Shown here: positions 6,208 to 9,253 of the stretch, one piece after another
How the letters are laid out: the number at the start of each line of letters is the position of its first letter
Position numbering within the stretch: position 1 is the stretch's first letter
From: Pseudomonadota bacterium
GTDB lineage: Bacteria > Pseudomonadota > Gammaproteobacteria > Xanthomonadales > Xanthomonadaceae
DNA: 9,253 bases
Direction of reading: 5' to 3'
NCBI GenBank assembly: GCA_023393895.1
Contig: JAEXBT010000205.1
Span: 1 to 9,253 of the forward strand
Position numbers and translations under genes: made by a program
Notes under the pieces: model-generated
What the model was told of the DNA's origin: nothing
Databases searched by the model: none
What the model saw: the letters and a program-made list of their open reading frames with translations, nothing else

Positions 6208-7013
6208 GCAACGACCCGGTAGCGCCAATGCCACGGCTCATGGACGATGCCGTGGGGGTTGTCGCGCGGATAGCTCATGTGGAAGTCGAAGTCGGCGGCG
6301 TGGGCCTGCAGCCATTCGAACGCCGGCGTGGCTTCGAACGTTTCCTCGGCCGGTGGTTCGCCCGGGGTGCCGAGATCGAGTGCGCTGCCCGAGTGATGCT
6401 CGGAGAAGCCGGGCGCCGCGTTGACCTCGAGGATCTCCTCGACCGTCAGGCCGCGTCCGCGCTTGCGCTCGAAGATGCCGAGTTGGTAGGCATGGCTGCG
6501 ATAGCCGGAAATCGCATCAAGCACCACGCCATCCTCCAGCGCGGCGGCGTGCATGCGCGTCCAGGCGCGCGCGGCCTCCGGCCGCAGCCACAGCGGCCGC
6601 CGATAGCGGTCGAAGCCGGCCAGTGCCAGCCAGTCAGGCTCGGCGATCCTCTCGAGACCACTGCGCGTGGCGTATTCCGAGGCATCCAGCCCGAGCTGCT
6701 GCAGTCGTGCGTCGAGGCCGTGCGGCGGCAGCTCGACCGGCGGGTGACTGGCACTTGCGCGGCGAAAGGTGCGGCGCTCGCGCCAGTGGAGGGCCTCGCC
6801 CAGTCCCGGCTCATGCGCAAGCCGCGATGCGATGGCGGTCACCTCACCCGTGCGCGAGAGCGCAGCGAGGTAGCGTCCGTCGGACTTTCGCCGCATCACC
6901 CAGTGCGAACGTGCCAGCAGCCGCGCATCGCCGTTGCCACGGGCGCGCAGCAACCACGCCGGCCACAGTTCGGTCTCGGCGCTGTTGAGCAGGAGGCGGG
7001 GACGCGGATGCAT
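6204..7013 (-). CDS. M15 family metallopeptidase (D-Ala-D-Ala carboxypeptidase, VanY-like)
   Basis: This is a predicted zinc carboxypeptidase of the D-alanyl-D-alanine type, 269 aa. The C-terminal catalytic domain (about 140-269) shows SGYRSHAYQ (169-177), the zinc motif S204-E-H206-x-x-G-x-A-x-D213 and the E259-P-W-H262 pair, so H206, D213 and H262 can bind zinc with E259 as general base. About 130 N-terminal residues are unlike any domain I recognise. No signal peptide is visible at the N-terminus, which is unexpected for a peptidoglycan enzyme; it may act in the cytoplasm or reach the periplasm another way. ATG 7013 is the only start after an in-frame stop 10 nt upstream. No Shine-Dalgarno is present, but TAACCT (7025 to 7020) lies 6 nt before the ATG and could be the -10 of a leaderless internal promoter. 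It is the last gene of the minus-strand operon. Confidence 0.88.
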   Translation of the reverse strand: MHPRPRLLLNSAETELWPAWLLRARGNGDARLLARSHWVMRRKSDGRYLAALSRTGEVTAIASRLAHEPGLGEALHWRERRTFRRASASHPPVELPPHGLDARLQQLGLDASEYATRSGLERIAEPDWLALAGFDRYRRPLWLRPEAARAWTRMHAAALEDGVVLDAISGYRSHAYQLGIFERKRGRGLTVEEILEVNAAPGFSEHHSGSALDLGTPGEPPAEETFEATPAFEWLQAHAADFDFHMSYPRDNPHGIVHEPWHWRYRVVA

Positions 7014-7040
7014 GGGCGGAGGTTACCCGAAGCGCGGCAT

Positions 7041-7571
7041 TCACTTCGATGGCGAAGCCCTGTGCAGTGCATCCAGCAAGGCCCTTGGCTGCGTCATGCT
7101 CAGCAGCAGCAGGCGGCCGTCCCGCGCGGGAAGTGCAAGTACGCGATGCCTGTCGGTGACCAGCGCGAACACCTTGCGTCCGCCGGGTTGCCGGAAATGC
7201 CCGGCCTGATAACCGGGCATCGCGGTACCCAAGGTCTTGATGCCCGGCCGCAGTTCGGGGTGGGTGTCGAGGTCGATGGTGCGTGCCTCGTCGAGCCGCA
7301 ATGCGGATACATTGATGCGGGTGCGATTGAGCCCGGCGACCACGTGCAGGGTCGTTCCATCAAGGCTCACCCGGCGCCGGGTCAGCGCGAGCACCATCAT
7401 CGCCGGCAGCAGCAGGAGCAGCGCGAAAAGCCACCACAGCGTCCGGTCGGCGCCTGGCTCGCGCCATGCCAGCACCACGGCGGCCACGGTGGCCAATATC
7501 GTGGCCGCCACAACCAGCACCGGGAAGCGCATGTCGGGTGGCGTGACCTCGAACCGGCGCGGCGTGCTCAT
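7041..7571 (-). CDS. Two-helix membrane protein with PH-like domain
   Basis: This 176-aa protein has two membrane helices near the N-terminus (about 16-35 and 44-64). They are followed by about 110 residues that look like a bacterial PH-type beta fold: RRVSLDGTTLHVVAGLNRTRI (67-87), a middle with GTAMPGYQAGHFR, and KVFALVTDRHRVLALPARDG (133-152), then a last helix, PRALLDALH. No catalytic residues are apparent. Such proteins are usually annotated as PH domain-containing, without function. ATG 7571 is chosen because it overlaps the stop of the upstream hydrolase (ATGA) and AGGG lies close upstream; an in-frame ATG at 7589 is less likely. The M15 peptidase starts 27 nt downstream, so the two may work on the same envelope process, an inference from position only. 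Confidence 0.75.
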   Translation of the reverse strand: MSTPRRFEVTPPDMRFPVLVVAATILATVAAVVLAWREPGADRTLWWLFALLLLLPAMMVLALTRRRVSLDGTTLHVVAGLNRTRINVSALRLDEARTIDLDTHPELRPGIKTLGTAMPGYQAGHFRQPGGRKVFALVTDRHRVLALPARDGRLLLLSMTQPRALLDALHRASPSK

Positions 7572-8869
7572 CCGCGTGCCCTGATCCATGCGGCGATGTC
7601 GGAAATCAGCGCCGCATCGACGTGGCCCGGCTGCTCGTAGCTCTCAAGGCCGGCACCGGCGGCACTCGCCATGCCGAGGTGGTTGAGCGTCGGGTAGGCC
7701 TTCAGCGTGGCGCGCGGATCGTTGCCGAATGCCCTGCGCCAGCCCTGCCAGTCGGCATCGACCACCTGGATGTCGTGCCCGCCGTGCAGCACCAGAAGCG
7801 GCTGGGTGGACTTGCGTGCCTCGGCCAGCGGGTCAACCGCGTCCACGCTGCGCCAGTAGGCGGCGGACTGGTTGAGCGGCGTGCCGGTGGTGGCGACATC
7901 GCCATCGCCACGGATCGCCCCCACCTGCGCTTCCAGGCGCTGCATGTGGGCGATGCCGGCGTCGCTCTCGCGCTGGCCCTGCATCGTCAGCAGGCGGTCG
8001 TTCTGCTCGACGAGGATGTCGAGCAGGTTGCGCGCCGGCGCGGCGAACAGGATCAGGCCGGCGATGGCGGGATCGCGCATGCCGATGCGCGGCGCCATCA
8101 TCCCGCCCTGGCTGTGCCCCAGCACGAAGATGCGTGAGGCATCGATGCCCGGCGTCTGCCGCAGCCGCGCCACCGCGAGCAGCGCATCGTCAGTGGTTTC
8201 GCTGTCGATGTCGACGCCGTCCGCGTAATCCTGCGGCCGTGCGTGGGTACGCTTCTCGTAGCGCAGCACCGCGATGCCCTGCGCGGCGAGCCCGCGCGCG
8301 ATGTCGAGGAACGGCCGGTTCGGTCCAATCGTCTCGTCGCGGTCATGCGCGCCGGAGCCATGCACCAGCACCACGGCGGGGAAGGGGCCTTGGCCCTTGG
8401 GCAAGGCGAGTGTGGCGGGCAGGGCGCGCTCACCATCGCCTACGGTGGTGTCGCGTTCGTCGTAGTGGGCGTCGGCCGGCACCGGGGGCGCCGGCGTTGG
8501 TTCCGCGCCCGGGGGCTGCACCAGCAGCCCTGCCACCCGGCCATCGGCGGCGATCGCGATGGTGGCGACGAGCTTCCCCTCGGCACGGTCGAGCGGCGTG
8601 CGGGTCACCTGGACGGTGCCCTGGGTGCTGATCGCCATGTCGCCGCGTGCCTTTGGCGGCGACAGCGACTGCCATACCGCCGCCAGCTTGTCCTGCGGGA
8701 CCGCTGCACGCATCGCCTCGTCGAACATCGCTTCAGCCTGGGCGAATTCGCCGCGATCAAGGTGATCGAGCAGGCTTCCGGCAATCTCACGGGCGCGTTC
8801 GGGCGCAACCTGGGCGGAAGCGTTCATCGAGATCAGTCCGATGGCCAGTGCAAGAAGGGCGCGGCGCAT
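7568..8869 (-). CDS. Secreted alpha/beta hydrolase with N-terminal DUF3887 domain
   Basis: This is a predicted exported serine hydrolase of 433 aa; the substrate is unknown. An N-terminal signal peptide (RR, hydrophobic ALLALAIGLI, then NASA) probably ends near residue 19. Residues of about 25-115 match the DUF3887 pattern (HLDRGEFAQAEAMFDEAMR, KLAAVWQSL), often found ahead of such hydrolases. A Pro-rich linker follows (about 119-132). The hydrolase domain (about 140-433) has the oxyanion motif LVHGSGAHDRDE (168-179), nucleophile elbow GHSQGG with S253, likely acid D366 in LHGGHD, and H397 in NHLGM, a complete triad. The start ATG 8869 comes 1 nt after the TGA of the upstream DUF4177 gene and has no Shine-Dalgarno, so it is probably translated by reinitiation. 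The stop overlaps the PH-like gene start. Esterase or peptidase activity is possible. Confidence 0.9.
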   Translation of the reverse strand: MRRALLALAIGLISMNASAQVAPERAREIAGSLLDHLDRGEFAQAEAMFDEAMRAAVPQDKLAAVWQSLSPPKARGDMAISTQGTVQVTRTPLDRAEGKLVATIAIAADGRVAGLLVQPPGAEPTPAPPVPADAHYDERDTTVGDGERALPATLALPKGQGPFPAVVLVHGSGAHDRDETIGPNRPFLDIARGLAAQGIAVLRYEKRTHARPQDYADGVDIDSETTDDALLAVARLRQTPGIDASRIFVLGHSQGGMMAPRIGMRDPAIAGLILFAAPARNLLDILVEQNDRLLTMQGQRESDAGIAHMQRLEAQVGAIRGDGDVATTGTPLNQSAAYWRSVDAVDPLAEARKSTQPLLVLHGGHDIQVVDADWQGWRRAFGNDPRATLKAYPTLNHLGMASAAGAGLESYEQPGHVDAALISDIAAWIRARG

Positions 8870-8870
8870 G

Positions 8871-9053
8871 TCAGGACATCGGCCGCTTGAAGATGGCCAG
8901 CGGCGAGCCGGTCATCGGGTTGGCGTTGAAGCTCACGAGCTCCCAGCCCTGGCGGCCGAGCAGCGCGAACTGGTCGCTGATCTTCTTCTCGTTGACCGAT
9001 CCCCAGATGTTGGTGGGCATGTTGAAGATGTGGTATTCCCAGCGGGTACTCAT
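8871..9053 (-). CDS. DUF4177 family small protein (second copy)
   Basis: This 60-aa protein matches the DUF4177 pattern: RWEYHIF near the start, an amphipathic middle, LGRQGWELVSF at about 32-42 and a final IFKRP. The family is small, mostly beta and without a known function. There is no signal peptide or membrane helix, so it is probably cytoplasmic. ATG 9053 has AGGAA 7 nt upstream. It sits 14 nt after the first DUF4177 gene and ends 1 nt before the hydrolase ATG. Compared with its neighbour it keeps MS-RWEY and LG-GWELVS, but the central segment (NMPTNIWGSVNEKK) differs, so it is a diverged tandem paralogue. Confidence 0.85.
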   Translation of the reverse strand: MSTRWEYHIFNMPTNIWGSVNEKKISDQFALLGRQGWELVSFNANPMTGSPLAIFKRPMS

Positions 9054-9067
9054 GGCGGTTCCTTGCT

Positions 9068-9247
9068 TCAGGCCTTGCGGCGTTTCAGGTAGAGGCGGGT
9101 CGGCTCCATCAGGTTGGCGCGTAGCGCCGAAACCAGTTCCCAGCCTTCGGTGCCCAGCTCGTTGAGGGTCTGCTCGACCTTCTCGCCGGGGCGCCCGGAA
9201 ATCTGCGGGATGATGTCGATGACCTTGTATTCCCAGCGTTCGCTCAT
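9068..9247 (-). CDS. DUF4177 family small protein (first copy)
   Basis: I translated this 59-aa gene by hand on the minus strand from ATG 9247 to TGA 9070-9068. It begins MSERWEYKVIDIIPQ, carries LNELGTEGWELVSALRANLM in its second half and ends RLYLKRRKA. WEYKV, LNELG-EGWELV and the terminal LKR are typical of DUF4177, so it is a closer match to the family than the next gene. It is short and lies near the window edge; only 6 nt upstream are visible, so its ribosome-binding site and promoter cannot be judged, and an upstream start or further operon genes are possible. It is the first visible gene of the tightly packed five-gene minus-strand operon. Confidence 0.85.
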   Translation of the reverse strand: MSERWEYKVIDIIPQISGRPGEKVEQTLNELGTEGWELVSALRANLMEPTRLYLKRRKA

Positions 9248-9253
9248 GACGTT

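Noticed and set aside
5907..7640. A 577-codon plus-strand open frame running across the M15 and PH-like genes
   Set aside because: It is antisense to genes with clear motifs. Its translation is low-complexity (Arg, Gly, Ala, Gln, His-rich), as expected from the opposite strand of GC-rich coding DNA, and it has no recognisable domain.
1..9253. CRISPR arrays, tRNA or rRNA genes, insertion sequences, toxin-antitoxin or phage-defence modules
   Set aside because: No regularly spaced repeats, cloverleaf sequences, transposase motifs, terminal inverted repeats or defence-type domains were seen; the genes are ordinary chromosomal families.

Overview
This is a GC-rich, gene-dense bacterial chromosome segment. 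The protein sequences point to a gammaproteobacterium of the Xanthomonadaceae type (Lysobacter, Luteimonas or Pseudoxanthomonas-like). That placement is an inference from the MinC/MinD sequences, codon use and the overall gene set; no 16S gene or other marker is present. No mobile elements, tRNAs, rRNAs, CRISPR arrays or phage genes were seen. This looks like core or near-core chromosome rather than an island.

Layout, left to right. (1) Positions 1-1859, minus strand: a GNAT acetyltransferase, minC and the 5' part of minD, in that transcription order. The acetyltransferase stop overlaps the minC GTG start (GTGA). A 154-bp gap containing a small hairpin separates minC from minD, which starts with TTG. 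minE is expected beyond the left edge. (2) 1860-1978: a divergent promoter region. (3) 1979-3825, plus strand: a DesK/NarL-type membrane histidine kinase and its LuxR-type response regulator, overlapping by ATGA. The kinase transcript may be leaderless. (4) 3826-3988: an intergenic region with a hairpin plus A-tract and an extended -10 promoter candidate. (5) 3989-5062, plus strand: a membrane-anchored SRPBCC plus GyrI-like protein, ended by a probable intrinsic terminator. (6) 5141-6207, plus strand: a DUF423 membrane protein overlapping an AlkA-type DNA glycosylase. (7) 6204-9247, minus strand: a compact five-gene operon. In transcription order it holds two tandem DUF4177 proteins of about 60 aa, a secreted DUF3887-alpha/beta hydrolase, a two-helix membrane protein with a PH-like domain, and an M15 (VanY-like) peptidase.

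How the genes work together. MinC and MinD place the division septum. The kinase and regulator form one phosphorelay whose signal and targets cannot be read from the window. The glycosylase repairs alkylated bases. The five-gene minus operon is the least explained unit: its tight spacing suggests co-expression, possibly linked to the cell envelope through the secreted hydrolase, the membrane protein and the peptidase fold, but no function is proven. I did not find a clear novel defence or mobile system. The most worthwhile leads are this operon with its tandem DUF4177 genes, the acetyltransferase coupled to minC, and the candidate leaderless promoters.
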